A stretch of 64,000 bases of DNA from Isoetes taiwanensis (lineage: Eukaryota; Streptophyta; Lycopodiopsida; Isoetales; Isoetaceae), in contig JAJEKV010000006.1 in NCBI GenBank assembly GCA_021234155.1, forward strand, positions 8,773,003-8,837,002, in the 5' to 3' direction. The translations under genes were made by a program, and so were the position numbers. The notes beneath the pieces are model-generated. The model did not search any database. It saw only the letters and a list, made by a program, of their open reading frames with translations, and was not told where the DNA came from. Below, one piece after another: positions 44,181 to 55,958 of the stretch. Positions within the stretch are counted from its first letter, which is position 1; each line of letters begins with the position of its first letter.

Positions 44181-47100
44181 ATGAGCCATAGCATGGCTTC
44201 TGTGAAGGTAGCATGCGATCTACAGGGTTTAGGGCGCTCGAGCGAAGGCTTTCTATGGCTAATTGGTCCTGAGTGGATGCCGTTCACGATCATCTCTGCA
44301 ATCCGTTGCTTGCATTACGTTGGAGGGCATCCGTTGAAGCCCAATCTTCAAAAAGAAGCAGGTTTTACAATTTCTGCTGATTTTCTCCTTTATTAGATTG
44401 GTAAATACATAAATGCTAGATGCAAGCAATTCTTTTTCCTCATTCCTGGTGTAATATAGCACTTGTAATCGTTTCACTTTTTGATCAGCGCATTAGATTT
44501 TGGAGGTATAGTTACATTAGATGTATCTGTTTTGGGGACCAATATACCTGTATTCTAGTTTCTCCTGCTTCATGACAAAGCAAAGTGGCACAAGAGTGCC
44601 TACCAATTGATCTGGCATGGACAAATTGTTTTTATTAGATTTTCTAGTGTCCCTTTGATTAATTTCGAATTTTACAGCTGCCTGCTTATTTGGAGAACTG
44701 TAGAAAAGGTGTTTAAATAAAGCTAGATCATTACAAAATGTTGAAATGCACTTATTACAAATCTTGGTGCAGATGACTTGTCTATCCTCCTTCCCACTGG
44801 CCTACATATCATTGGTGCAATGGCCAACTCTCATCACGATACTGCTGAAATTGCTAGGAAGGCAGAAAAGCTTCGCCAACTGTTGTCAATTTCTTCTGTC
44901 CAGCAATCCAAAATTATAGTAGCTGTTGGAAGTGATAAATTGGAAACTTTGACCTTCTATTCATATGGATTGGGAGAACAATCTTATGAAATACTAGAAG
45001 GAGTGAGGGTTTCCCAAATTAGTTATGGGAAGGATATATCTCTTCTTAGATGTCGTATGTGTCTCAGCCATTCAGTATATAGCGCTGGGACAGAAGGTAT
45101 GCAGTCAATTATTTGACCATTATAATGGTAAATGTAAAATAACATGCTAAATTATTCTGTGTTAGATTACAGGAAACAAATCAATGAGATAGTTGATGGC
45201 ATAATCTGCAATCTTACTGGTACAGAAATTGCCTTTGTAGCTAAGAACAAAGATGCTCCAAAAATCTTTTGGCCAGCACAAGTAGCAAGTCATAATGGGA
45301 GTGATCCTATTTCAAGTTTGATGAGCGATGCAACATTCATGACACCAGGAGAATATGTTGTAAGTGTCTGGCACTTCTTTCTCTTTTCCGAATATATGTT
45401 GTAACATTTTTGAACAACTCTTATGGAATTAGTGATAAATATGCTGTTGCTTGAGAAGCAATTAGTTTTGGCGTACGTGTGCTGTTGCTTGAGAAGTAAT
45501 TAGGTTTAGGTTACAATAACGTAAATCAATAATGTATCTTGAAAATCATGCATCTATATCCTCCCCAGTGATTATAGGGAACTATGGCATGGGAATATTT
45601 TGATGGTACCTCATATGCTAGGCATTTTAATGTAATGCATGTCTTCTTCTCATGTGACAAATTAAATAACTGTTTTGTGATAAGTAAGTAAACTTTGAAA
45701 CATCTTTGTAAGACCCAAGTGGAAATGAGAAATAGGAAGAGAAGTATTAGATGACGTTCCTTCCATGTTGCCACTCAACAGACTAGCTGTCTTGCAATTG
45801 CAGCCGTATATGGACTGCCCGGTCATGTATAACCAACTGGGCAGTGCCAGCCAGTGACAGTAAAGTGGTCTAGTTTTTCCGAGATTTTAACACATCAGAA
45901 TATTTTTTTAAGCTTTGAATGTTTGCAGATTCCAGTACCACTTGACATAGAAATTCTAATGACGCGGTCAAAATCTGTGGATCATGTACCTGCCCCCATT
46001 TTGAAGTATATTCCAGGTAAATATTCACGATTGAAGAGAATGTGATCAGCAAATCACGTCACATTAAATTGCTAAAGGTTTCCTTCCTTGTGTAGCACAA
46101 GGAACAAGTGTTGGACTTGTGAAGCTAGACCTCGACCTGTTATGTTTTGAACATTGTGAGTCTTCTATTTTACAATCTATAACATCCAAGATAATACCCT
46201 CCCTTTGTCAACAATTAAGAATTATGGCGAAGACTCTTAAGCCTCAGGTAACAAGTTCTGAATGCCTTTATGCATTTACCTTCCCCGGATACTAATTAAG
46301 GTGTCTGCGTCAGCTTCACGCGTTTCATTTCTGCCCTCCTGGATTGTTGCATCCTGTTACTGTCTTTTACGATCTTCACCATGGTGAAGCAGAGGCTGGA
46401 CTTTGTAAGTATTTGTTTCTCATTTCATATCAAAACTGTGGCTGTTACATAGAAGTATCTCATCAATTAAGATCCTTAAATGGGCTCCTTCGATCTGTTT
46501 GACAGTGGAAACAAGGAAACAGTTGCATCATAGACTGGGACTGCCATTAGACCGCCCACTTCTTCGCGTTGCCAATTCTTTGATATTTCACAAAGGAGAC
46601 ACGAAGTTAAGCCCTTCTGAAGGTAAAATGCACATAGAAGTTCTACCCCTGGGACAAGCTAATGATGTAGATATATTCTTCTTCTAAATGCAGGAAGCAA
46701 ACGTTTGGTTGATGTTCATGTTGGCATCTCTACGTCAGGAGGTCTGTTATATGTATGTAGTTGTTGAAAGAACACAAAAGTGGTTTCTTAGCGCTGTTGC
46801 TTTGCCAGTCAATGGAGGGGAAATAAGCACAATACAAGGATCCTATGAATATTATCATTACCTTCAGAATAGATGCGATGATGCTGTATGCTACTATTCC
46901 TTAAGCTCTATTGGTTCTAAAAGTTTTTGGCATATTAATGAAGAATATATATGATTTTACTAGGGTTGGGGTTGTGCATACAGATCATTGCAGACCATTG
47001 TATCTTGGTTCAAGCTTCAAAACTACACAGATCTACCTGTACCTTCACATCGGTAATTGCATGCTCTTTTATTAATTGATTTAGGCATTTCTACTGTTCA

Positions 47101-47799
47101 TTCAAGTTCACATTGCATGGTTTGTTTTGTAGTGAGATTCAACAAATTCTTGTCGATATTGGAGATAAGGAAGCCTCGTTTGTCAGCTCACAGGAATGGA
47201 TTGGTGCAATTGAGCTCAGTTTTGTCCTTGACAAGCTTCTTGGTGTATGCACAATTGTTTAGTTAACTTCATCTTGATTATCTATTTCCTTGAAGTGCCA
47301 TGGCTATGCATGCTAAAGAGCTTTATCCACGATCTTTAGAATTATAGCATCAAACACCATATCTTCCTGTAACATGCTGACTTGTTTTTTCTTGCAGGTA
47401 ACAAGTAAGATCTTAAATCTGCCCTCTGGAGCAGATATGCCTGAGAAGTGTAGGGACTTAGCAGCACACTTTAGAACTCAAGGCACACCTGTTATGATTG
47501 GTCAGTTTGCTTTAAGTTAAGCAAGGTATGTTTTCATGAAACTAAAAATCTCTTAATCTTTCCATATAGGTGGGGGAGTGTTGGCATATACTCTATTGGG
47601 TGTCCATTATAATGAACACACCGGTGACTGCGCCTTTCTTATATTAGACCCACATTACACTGGCAAGGATGACTTAAAGATGATTCATAATGGGGGTTGG
47701 TGTGCGTGGAAGAAAGCAGTCAACACTACAGGCAAAGAATTTTTCTTGCGGAATAAGTTCTACAACCTTCTTTTGCCACAACGACCAATGACCGTATAA
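44181..47799 (+). CDS. UFSP2: Ufm1-specific protease 2 (UFSP2), 13 exons
   Basis: Exons: 44181-44361, 44773-45096, 45166-45359, 45929-46016, 46096-46247, 46314-46404, 46506-46622, 46694-46741, 46809-46885, 46964-47052, 47133-47244, 47398-47500, 47570-47799. All introns are GT-AG and the phases add up to 601 codons plus TAA, near the size of Arabidopsis UFSP2. The N-terminal half matches the UFSP2 substrate-binding region ([20 protein letters not shown]). The peptidase C78 domain starts at SYEYYHYLQ; the catalytic cysteine is in GWGCAYRS (codon 46973-46975), and aspartate and histidine are in LDPHYTG (47647-47655). The enzyme matures UFM1 and removes it from targets such as ER-bound ribosomes. 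The start could also be the ATG at 44193. A transposon end lies 60 bases upstream. Confidence 0.93.
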
Positions 47800-47954
47800 A
47801 GGAACTTTTCATGGAACATACTTTTTGTAGCAAAGAGCATTTTGCGGAACAAATTGTATTGAGTGTCGCCTTCCTCTAGTTATAAATAGGGGAGGGTCGC
47901 CAATAGTGGACCATAACCCAGTTGTGAATCATACAAATTCTCTAGTAGTGGATC

Positions 47955-48101
47955 TATTAAGATTTGGAACCTTGTGCTTGAAAGCGCTTAACAGCCTGCT
48001 GATCAGGAGGGATCACCAATATATAAGTAGCTCCTGAAATCTCGGAGATTCTACCAACCCCTGCCACGTCTACATCCACATCTATTGCGTGTTTTCCTGC
48101 A
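47955..48101 (-). repeat. Solo-like LTR related to the 52396-57483 element
   Basis: 147 bases matching the 5' LTR at 57348-57483 (AAGATTTGGAACC...TCTATTGC), with a purine-tract-like CTCCGCCTCAGGC on its right as at 52438. The left flank (CCAATAGTGGACCATAA...) is shared with the LTR at 52396, so either a larger block is duplicated or both inserted in copies of the same repeat. Confidence 0.7.
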
Positions 48102-48772
48102 CTCCGCCTCAGGCAATAGGGGAGGGTGGCCATTGGCTGCTCACTTAAGGGCGTAAACAGAATGGCAGCCATGTGCACACCTGAAATGCTATGCATGCTA
48201 CATGGTAGCGTGCCCAACGAGATAACCTACAATACAGGCCTAACAACATGCCAAGTACATAATGCCACCTCAAGCTATAAGGTGTCAAAGAGGGGGGAGT
48301 AGTGGTACCACCAGGGCTAAGGTGGTAGCCCCCTAGGATACTAGGCAGCCCATTGAAGGCTACAATGACAAAATTGAAGAGAACCAGCTTTTTTTTAACA
48401 GCAATCATGATCAAAAATTGTTAAGCATTCTTGTATTGAAGCAAATCCACAAAGTTCCCACTGTTTTACATCTCAACCAGAGCAAAAAAATCTGGTTGTA
48501 CAGCAGAAATGTTCCAATTGTTAAAACAGCATTACAAAAGTCTAAAAAATGTCAAATATAGTACATATTCCATTGATTGGGTTGAAGAGCAATTACGGTG
48601 CTGCTTCCACAAGAAGAGGTGCTGCTTCCACAAGAAGAAATGGTGTCATAACCTGCAGCACACCTCAGATACATTACTTGGATGGCACACAGTCCAAGCA
48701 TACAAATACATTTACGTAACCTATAACTTATAAAAGAAATTAATGTAACAATTGAAGCATGCTTACAAGAAA
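48102..48772. other. Stretch without a recognised gene
   Basis: Probably internal or flanking sequence of the LTR at 47955. A 21-base tandem duplication (GTGCTGCTTCCACAAGAAGA) lies at 48598-48639. Confidence 0.45.
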
Positions 48773-49390
48773 TTAATCTGCTCTGTTCATATGCACATAA
48801 GGAGGAAATTGAGTTGGTTCATGCTCTTCAAAATGCCTTTTGCTCTTTAATCGCATAGATCTCTGTTTCCTCATTTCATAGGCAGCCATATTGAATGCTC
48901 TTGGCTGAGATAGAGGAATGCGAGGTCGAGTGGCACCATATAAGAGGCTTCTAAGCCTCCTAGCACTAGCCTCCCATTCAAGCTCTGCCTTCTTTTGTGC
49001 CTCCCTCTCATCTTTCTTTCTTTTCCTAGCTGCTTCGACTAGTTCCCTTGCCTTTCTTTTTCTTGCTTGCTCTGCCTTCCTTTGTTCTCTATTTTCCTTC
49101 TTGATTCTTTCAGCATCTTCTCTCCTAACTCTCTCCTCTTGTACAGCTCTAATCCAAGCATCACTAGTGAGATAATGCTTATTTCCAAAGTCAGGCACCA
49201 CTTTATTACTTTCTCCTGCAATCACCAATTAAGACAAAGCATTTATAAGGCAAGAAATATAAAAGCTTAAAGTGATAAAGAACCTCTTGTATGCTCTTGT
49301 GCAAGGCTTGGACCAGCTTCATAAGTTGTAGTGTGCTCATCATTTATTAAAATTTCTAAACCTTGAATCCTACAACAGCCACATATTATA
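48773..49390 (-). CDS. Charged coiled-coil protein, unrecognised, at least two exons
   Basis: The last exon (about 49217-48773) encodes 145 residues: a start-like PDFGNKHYLTSDAWIRAV, then about 70 residues of alternating lysine, arginine and glutamate (EERVRREDAERIKKE), a long single-helix or coiled-coil pattern, then a basic tail. An upstream block (about 49375-49285) reads LEILINDEHTTTYEAGPSLA and ends near a possible donor GGTTCTTT. No domain could be named. The frame is free of stops, so it may be a real gene or part of a DNA-transposon protein. Confidence 0.4.
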
Positions 49391-49540
49391 TTAGAATAAG
49401 TATTTCAGTATCAAATAACGAGCCAATGTGGCCTTGGAGATCCACAAAAGACATTATTTGCCTTCAACAAATTTTCAGAAGACAGCTCAAATTAACTCGA
49501 ACCTATGCACAACCATATTCTGAAGCACAAGAATATAGTG

Positions 49541-51135
49541 GGTTTGAGGGGTTATGGTTATGAAAAAGGAAAATTAATTCTCGTATATGATTACATGTCA
49601 TATGGGAGTTTGGATCGACATTTGTTTTCAGCAAACAAATTATTATCATGGCCCCAGGTATGAGATAGTGAAGGGAGTGGCGTAAGGATTAGTGAAAGGA
49701 TTGAGCGAGAATAGTGCAGAGACATCAAAGTCGCTAATGTGCTTCTCTAGGCAGTCTTCTAGGCATACAAGACATATAGGCCTTCAGGAAGAAATTTTAG
49801 CTGAGTACACCACCATGGATCCAAAAGCAATGGAGCTCAAGGATTTAAAAGTTCGCCCGGGCAACATGGAGAACTTTGTTCCATGCTATAATGTGACAGA
49901 CCTTAGGAAGTGTGCGATTCTCGCTACAAGAAGGGAGTGCATTATCCGTATGCCTAAGGACTCACCGGTCTCGATAAAATGGCCCCAAAGGACACTATTT
50001 GGAGGTCAAATATCAGGTTTAAAGGGAATCACCTAGAAGAAACAGGAACCAAGACAAACAGGTGAGAATAATGTGCACGCATTTTCCATACAATGCTCTC
50101 GCATAAGAATATTAGTTCTAATATGAAACATTTTCACCTAAAAGCTATGTGTTCAATTTGCATATGCATTGCAATAGGGCCGAGCATACAAAATGCCCAT
50201 CTCGACTTTAACCTGTGATAACTTGTTTAGGTTGCTTTAAAGAACGGATTTGGGTAACGTTCTTGAAGCCATGGATGACATGGAAAAGTATTCTCGCCAG
50301 CTTGAAACCACGATTAGCCTTGGGAGGAACTCAACCATAACTCAATCTGGGTATGCCTTTCTTTTCTTGTAAATCGCAGATGCACTCTTGGGACAATATT
50401 AGCAAGAAGTGTTAATCAAAAAGGTCTTAAGGAGGCAAAGCATGGGTTCATTTTCACCATGACTAACATTCATTTCCCACCATACCATTATGATAAAAGC
50501 AACTGTGAGTTAAACCGGTATTTCTTGTCTCATACATCTTGTCGATCTGATTGATGAGGATATAGAAAGTATGTCCGACAAAACCGATTAACACGTCTCG
50601 ATAGGTTGGGACTCCGAAACTCCTCGCGAGTTAATAAAATAGTGGAAATGTCTCCAATGAGAGAACCGAACACACAATATGTGTTTCCCTAGTCATTTGA
50701 AGTTACAAATAATCTTCTATCACAGATGTAAGATGTGTAAGTAAAATTGATTTTGGTCCAGAGTCCAGCTTTATGTGCTATGCCCTTGGTTAGAATCTAT
50801 GCCATTGTTGGCTAATGACATCTGTAAGTGCCAATTTAGCCATGTAGTTTGAGGGAATGTACATGATTACCTTGACGGTGTAAGATGCATCAAAGTTTAC
50901 CCAATGCTGACTGCTCTCACTAGGACTTTCATGGCTCAAAATGCAAAACTATGAAGCGAGAGTGGTTTTGTCATTGGGCTTGTTGTGTAGTCATCCAAAT
51001 CCAGATTTGAGACCTGCTATGAGAGAGTGCATCCAGATTCTTAATTATGAAGCTGGACTTCCATATCTGCCGAAATCAAAACCAATCACACTTATAATTC
51101 CTGAATCAAACTGTGATGCTTATGACAAATTGTGA
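49541..51135 (+). pseudogene. L-type lectin receptor kinase fragments
   Basis: Two separated pieces in one orientation. At 49541-49657: LRGYGYEKGKLILVYDYM then YGSLDRHLF, kinase subdomains IV-V of plant L-type lectin receptor kinases. At 50941-51135: VLSLGLLCSHPNPDLRPAM and QILNYEAGLP, the last kinase helix and tail of the same class. The catalytic loop and activation segment are missing; a QUA2-like fragment lies between them instead. The ectodomain is absent. Confidence 0.75.
49780..50350 (+). pseudogene. QUA2-like putative pectin methyltransferase fragment
   Basis: An exon at about 49840-50062 reads MENFVPCYNVT, then RRECIIRMPKDSPVSIKWPQ and, in a shifted frame, IWRSNIRFKGNH. A second at 50232-50349 reads MDDMEKYSRQLETTISLG before a donor GGTATGCC. 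This is the order around the PCFNV, WPT and SNVKIT segments of plant QUASIMODO2-type putative methyltransferases, which act in the Golgi on pectin. The methyl-donor-binding motif that would follow is absent. The fragment sits inside the lectin kinase fragments. Confidence 0.7.
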
Positions 51136-51239
51136 TCATTAATACAAACTGTGATCACGCTTAGAGTACAAGCTGTTCACTAACTTAAGCCTGTCAATGC
51201 AAAGAGTATAATCTTTTATGCTTCAACAAGTGTAGGCTT

Positions 51240-51530
51240 TTGGGGGCTGAGGACTTGAACCTCAAATCTCCTGCAAGCAGGGAACCACAGGCTCTCTCAT
51301 TCTGCCATGATGACGTTCAATGTTTGATAGATTTTAAGGACTCTATTCAGGATCCACAGGGCTCGCTCTCAAACTGGACGTTTGAAAGCGATGATGTTTG
51401 TTCATACAGAGGGATTAATTGTCTCCATGTAAATGATTCCAAGGTATACCATAACTTTGATCTCAATGGAGCTAGCAGGAAGTTTTCCTAGCAGATTAGG
51501 CGGTTGCAAGAGTCTTACAACGCTCACAGG
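51240..51530 (+). pseudogene. BIR-like LRR receptor kinase N-terminal fragment
   Basis: Reads DDVQCLIDFKDSIQDPQGSL then NWTFESDDVCSYRGINCLHV, the cysteine-pair cap of BIR-type LRR receptor kinases, followed (about 51475-51530, other frame) by PSRLGGCKSLTTL, the first LRR. It stops at a plausible donor near 51527. No signal peptide precedes it and no kinase follows. Confidence 0.7.
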
Positions 51531-52395
51531 TTGAAACTAATAATTCTAATAGTTTTTGATACTACTGCTTTGCTTTATGTTCCAAGTCAAGAATATATTA
51601 CATAATATAGAAACATTAAGAAACAAATGAATCAAAAATAACTTCTGAAAATGCAAACTTTGTTTACATGTAAGTTACATGTAAAAGATATATCAACAGT
51701 TTGATGCAGAAGCCTGGGCAGCTACAATGCCAAGTTATCAGATACTTTTCTAATGGAATAAGGCCTGCAATGAATTTTGCCAAAATCAAAACAAAGATAA
51801 TTAAATGCACTAAAATTAAAAGGTAAAGATGAAGATGATGTCTTCACAAAAGATTTAAAAGGTAAAAATGATTCCAATCTTTCTGAAAACATTGAAAATC
51901 AGACTTGATACCTGTGTACAAGAGAATCCTTCAGATTACAGACCAGAATACTCTTGTAACGCAGCTTCTCTCTTGTAACCTGTGGAGCACAATACTACCT
52001 CGTAAGAAAGCTATCAATCCATATGCAGAAGCCGAGAATCCCTGTGCCAAACATGATGCATGAACTCTAATAAGTCTGGCAGGAGTTTTGAAGCTATATC
52101 GAGCAACAGGACTGCTAAGGCTGCCTTCGATGATTATGGCAAAGCCCTCGGTGGACCGCCGTGGAGCTGCGCTTCTCTTCCGTCGAGCCTTCAAGAGAAA
52201 CTACGAAAACCCTTGCACAGGTTTGCCACGTCTGCGCGTGGGCTTGCCACATCTGCGCGTGGGGTCTGCCGCCGTGGACGGCCACCCTCCCCTAGACTAC
52301 AACAAGACGGCACCAAGAAGGCACCAAGAAGCCAATAGTGGACCATAATCCAGTTGTGAATCATAAAAGGAGATCAAATTCTCCAATAGTGGATC
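51531..52395. other. Stretch without a recognised gene
   Basis: GC-rich part at 52100-52300 with overlapping frames and two small tandem duplications (TGCCAC.TCTGCGCGTGGG at about 52225-52263; GGCACCAAGAA at 52309-52330). A minus frame at 52194-51931 is open but unrecognised. Confidence 0.45.
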
Positions 52396-52437
52396 TGTTA
52401 AGATTTGGAACCCACATCTATTGCCTGTTTTCCAATA
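52396..52437 (-). repeat. 3' LTR, internally deleted
   Basis: Matches the two ends of the LTR at 57348-57483 (TGTTAAGATTTGGAACC and CACATCTATTGCCTGTTTTCC) with the middle 95 or so bases missing. Confidence 0.75.
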
Positions 52438-52924
52438 CTCCCCCTCAGGCAATAGACTACAACAAATTGAACTCCTCCAGGCACCAAGAAGGCAGTTGCT
52501 CCCCCTCAAACTAGAGTCAAAACCCCAATATCTACTTCATGATGCATTCCCCACTCCCCCTTGCATCTTGAAGGCATCTGATTCGTTGGCCTCACCTTAG
52601 ACCCATTCTTTGAAATTGCAAAGGGGCAGTCATATTGTCATACCCTCTGTAATGACTGCCACGTGACCTACTCACGACTTGTGACCTCTGTAACGACTGC
52701 CACGCGTCCCTTATACCGTCCACTCACGTAGAAATAATAGAAATCAACCCAATCTCCCTTATCACCGCCCCACTCATGCGAGAAATAATAGAAATAATAG
52801 ACACCTTTCTAGACACCATTTCACGAGCAACGGCCTTTATAAAGTTCCCCTAAATAGACATCGCCCGTTCTTAGAATTCCTCGCACTCCCTCTCCATAGA
52901 ACTTGCTTTCCCCTTTTTTTTTTT

Positions 52925-52999
52925 TCAATTTTGGACTTAGAACCAATGGACCATGTCACTCCAGGACTGCCATTTTTCTTTTTATCCTTTTCATCTCTA
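52925..52999 (-). repeat. Outer piece of the left MORN inverted-repeat arm
   Basis: Reverse complement of about 56814-56890 (3' untranslated part of the captured transcript). It ends at CATCTCTA, and the next bases of the arm resume at 55398, so the arm is split. Confidence 0.75.
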
Positions 53000-54790
53000 C
53001 AAGAAATTTATCGCGGCGGCCGCCACGAACATTTCTCTTCAACTAAAAGGACCACAACCACCTCCTAATACAAAGTGCTAACAGCTACAATCAATCTGTG
53101 GCATCTCATTTTATGTGGCATAGAGGTTGCATATTTTTGACACACAAAATAGTTTTGATTCACTACATCCCATTTGGAGGGCCATGACTTCCAAGTTTGT
53201 TTTTCCTATTTTGAGACTCAACCTAGAAATAACAAAGTAGTGAAAAGTTAGAACGCAAACATGTTGTCTCATAACGTAGAGAGAAAAGTCATTCAATTAC
53301 CACTCACAAACTAGTAGACTCTGACATCATGAAAGGAACGCCTTGTTTGATAATAATTAGTGGTTTGTTGAATAACTAAAACAAATTAAGAATATTTTTT
53401 TATTCAATATCATAAAGCTTATGTGCTTTCTAGGCATCATAACGTACATATTAAAATTTGTATAGTTGCATAAATATACCTTTGAATAGACCATTTCACT
53501 ACAATTTCATATTCGTACCAAAGTTTAAGCAAACCAAATATGTAATTACAATAGTTGAGGGGTCATTAGGGGTCGAGCCACTATTAGATTATGCCCAATG
53601 CAGTGTAAACATCTCCCATAGTCACTATTGTTTTGCCCCCACATTTGTAGATATGACCATTGCATTGTAGGATCTATTTTGCGTAGTCATTTATATGTTG
53701 TCCTCACACTTTGTAGTTGCTCTCTTATTCACAATAATACAAATCAAATTTCAATTGTCCTAACAGTAAGGATTTTTTATATATAATAATTTTGTGAAAA
53801 AAGTAGAAAACATTGAAGGGAGTCTCAAGAAAGATACATGTACCAAGGAGCAATCCAAAAATTGCATGATTTACAATCCCATGCATTGATTACATTGAGA
53901 AATTTTGTACACAAACATTGAAGTTGTAGTTCAAAGACCACCCTTAGCTAAAAATGTGTTTCACGTAGAGTCTGAAAATGTGTTTTACATGTAGAGTTTC
54001 TATACTCTAAAAACTCGAGCAAAAAGAATCAAGTAGCCATTGAGACAGTCTTTCTTTATCATATTACTTTAGGGCTCAAGTTAAATATTTCCTACACACA
54101 AGAAAATATCAATAATTAATCCTGTGAATAATACATAACTATTTAACAATGAAAAATAAATACCACTATAGAGCAACTATGAAAACGGCGCCCAGCTGTT
54201 AGAGAAGCCCGTAGACAGAGGCTTTTGACAAAGAGTGGGTTTAGCTATTACAGAAAAACTTTAAAAAATCCATAACTAGTTTAGCGATGAAAACGGCGCC
54301 ATTGTTAAGCTTAACAACATGGCATGTAAACCCTTAAATGGCGCCCAGCTGTTAAAGAAGCCAGCAGAAGGCTGCGTTAGAACAGAGGCTTTTGTCAGGG
54401 CTTTTGTCAAACCCATTTTCAGAGTGGGCGTTAGAACAGAGGCCCATTTTCAGGGAAAGAAAAACCGCAGAAAACATCTGCAGGATTAATTTTCGCAGAA
54501 CGCAACAGAAGATAGTGCAAGGATTATTAAGGGTTTTGTATTTTAAAAAAGCATATCTGCAATATTGTTTGCTCTTCTCATATAAGTTGTGTCCAAATTT
54601 GATAAAAAAGGGTGCTTATTTGTATTTCTAATGCTATGGCTGTCTTCTTTTTTCTTGCAGAAGGCGGGCAGTGGGTTTTTCTGGCACGAGTTCATTTGCA
54701 GTCGCCATAGCCAGTTCCAGCAGCGCTATAGAGTTCTCTGCAATTATTTGCTTGCTCAGCCAGTTCTGGTAGTCACCACAGGAGACTGAA

Positions 54791-54848
54791 GCTTCAGCCC
54801 CTGCGCTTTCTCTGCGATTGCTTCAGCCCCTGCGCTTTCTCTGCGATT
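54791..54848. repeat. 29-bp tandem duplication
   Basis: Two units of GCTTCAGCCCCTGCGCTTTC and onward. Confidence 0.9.
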
Positions 54849-54918
54849 TTTTTCCTGTCTGGGCTAGATTTAACGGAAATGTTTCATCTTTCTTTGTTTC
54901 CTATCAGTGTCTGCATAC

Positions 54919-54982
54919 AGGCTCACAGTCGGCCATGGTATCAAGTTTTAAGGCTCACAGTCGGCCATGGTATCAAGTTTTA
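54919..54982. repeat. 32-bp tandem duplication
   Basis: Two units of AGGCTCACAGTCGGCCATGG and onward. Confidence 0.9.
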
Positions 54983-55397
54983 AGGAAGATTCATGGATCT
55001 CAATGCCAGAATGAAGAGAAATATTCCATATTAGAAACAAAGAAGGATGAAAGAACTTACAGATTTAACTTGTAACCATGCATGGTCCTCTTCTTCTTAT
55101 ATACCTCATCATCGGATCAGCTGTCATCCAATCCGACCTAATCCAAGGAATTCCTACAGATGGCATCTAAGAATTAGACCGCCTTGCTAGCTGGCAACAG
55201 CAATGCCGGATTAGCTGTCGTCTGATAAAGGATTCCTACAGATGTCATGCAAGAAATGGATTGCGGCGCAAGAACACCGCTTTGCAAGCTGGATGGAGCA
55301 GATTGCTTGCAAAAACACGTGGCGGATTGTAGCCCAGAAAAAATCGTTAGGGAGCAACAGAAATAAAAAATCGAACTTTGGATTATATATGTCTTGA

Positions 55398-55958
55398 TAG
55401 AAAGCAATCCCCAAAGTCCTTGAACATAAATTGCTGAGACAACTTTGCACAAGCACGGATCTTACAGAGCTCGCCTGCCCTTTTGCCTTCTGAACGTCTT
55501 TGACTGCAACAACTCGTGCAGCATTAGCTGCCCTATTTCCAGCATCACCTGCTTTATTCACATGGTCATCAACACGTGGCACTTCTAATGCTCTCTTTGC
55601 CGCACGCCTAGCTTCCTGAATAACATTTAGAACTTTGCATGACTCATAGCAGATGATGAACTAGGAGCTGGATTCAGTGTGCTAGGAACTTGTAATGAGC
55701 CAAAGTGCCAATGACCTACCTTGGTCTTTCCATTTCTGAACCAAGCCCTTGCTTTTTCCCTTCATGCTATGCACCTTCATAGAGATGACCATTGGCAAAA
55801 TGATATACACCACATCCATGCATTTTATCTGCTGCCATCCTCACAAGTTTGAACACCATAATCATCACGCACACCGTTTCTATATTGCCCTCTGCTGGCT
55901 ACAGCTTGCATCTACCAGTTCTGATCATACATGCCTTGTCGCATTCAAAAGCAAAGGC
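55398..55958 (-). pseudogene. MORN-repeat protein cDNA fragment, left arm
   Basis: Minus-strand copy of the fragment at 56153-56813, lacking about 80 bases of the first MORN unit. It keeps ADKMHGCGVYHFANGHLYEG (in part), then the C-terminal PRVDDHVNKAGDAGNRAAN and AVKDVQKAKG wording. It has no introns where the plus-strand copy has none. Both copies share stops and deletions relative to the plant family, so they derive from one captured sequence. Confidence 0.75.

Larger units (their letters stand above)
53000..55397. mobile_element. Insertion that splits the left inverted-repeat arm
   Basis: Comparison with the right arm shows 52999 and 55398 were adjacent. The inserted 2.4 kb begins (with one arm base) CTACAAGAAATTTATCGCGGC and ends TATGTCTTGATAG, reminiscent of CACTA termini but not exact, and no target duplication is clear. 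It holds no recognised gene. Tandem duplications occur at 54791-54848 (29-base unit) and 54919-54982 (32-base unit), and two related GGCGCCCAGCTGTTA stretches at 54187 and 54341. Confidence 0.5.
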
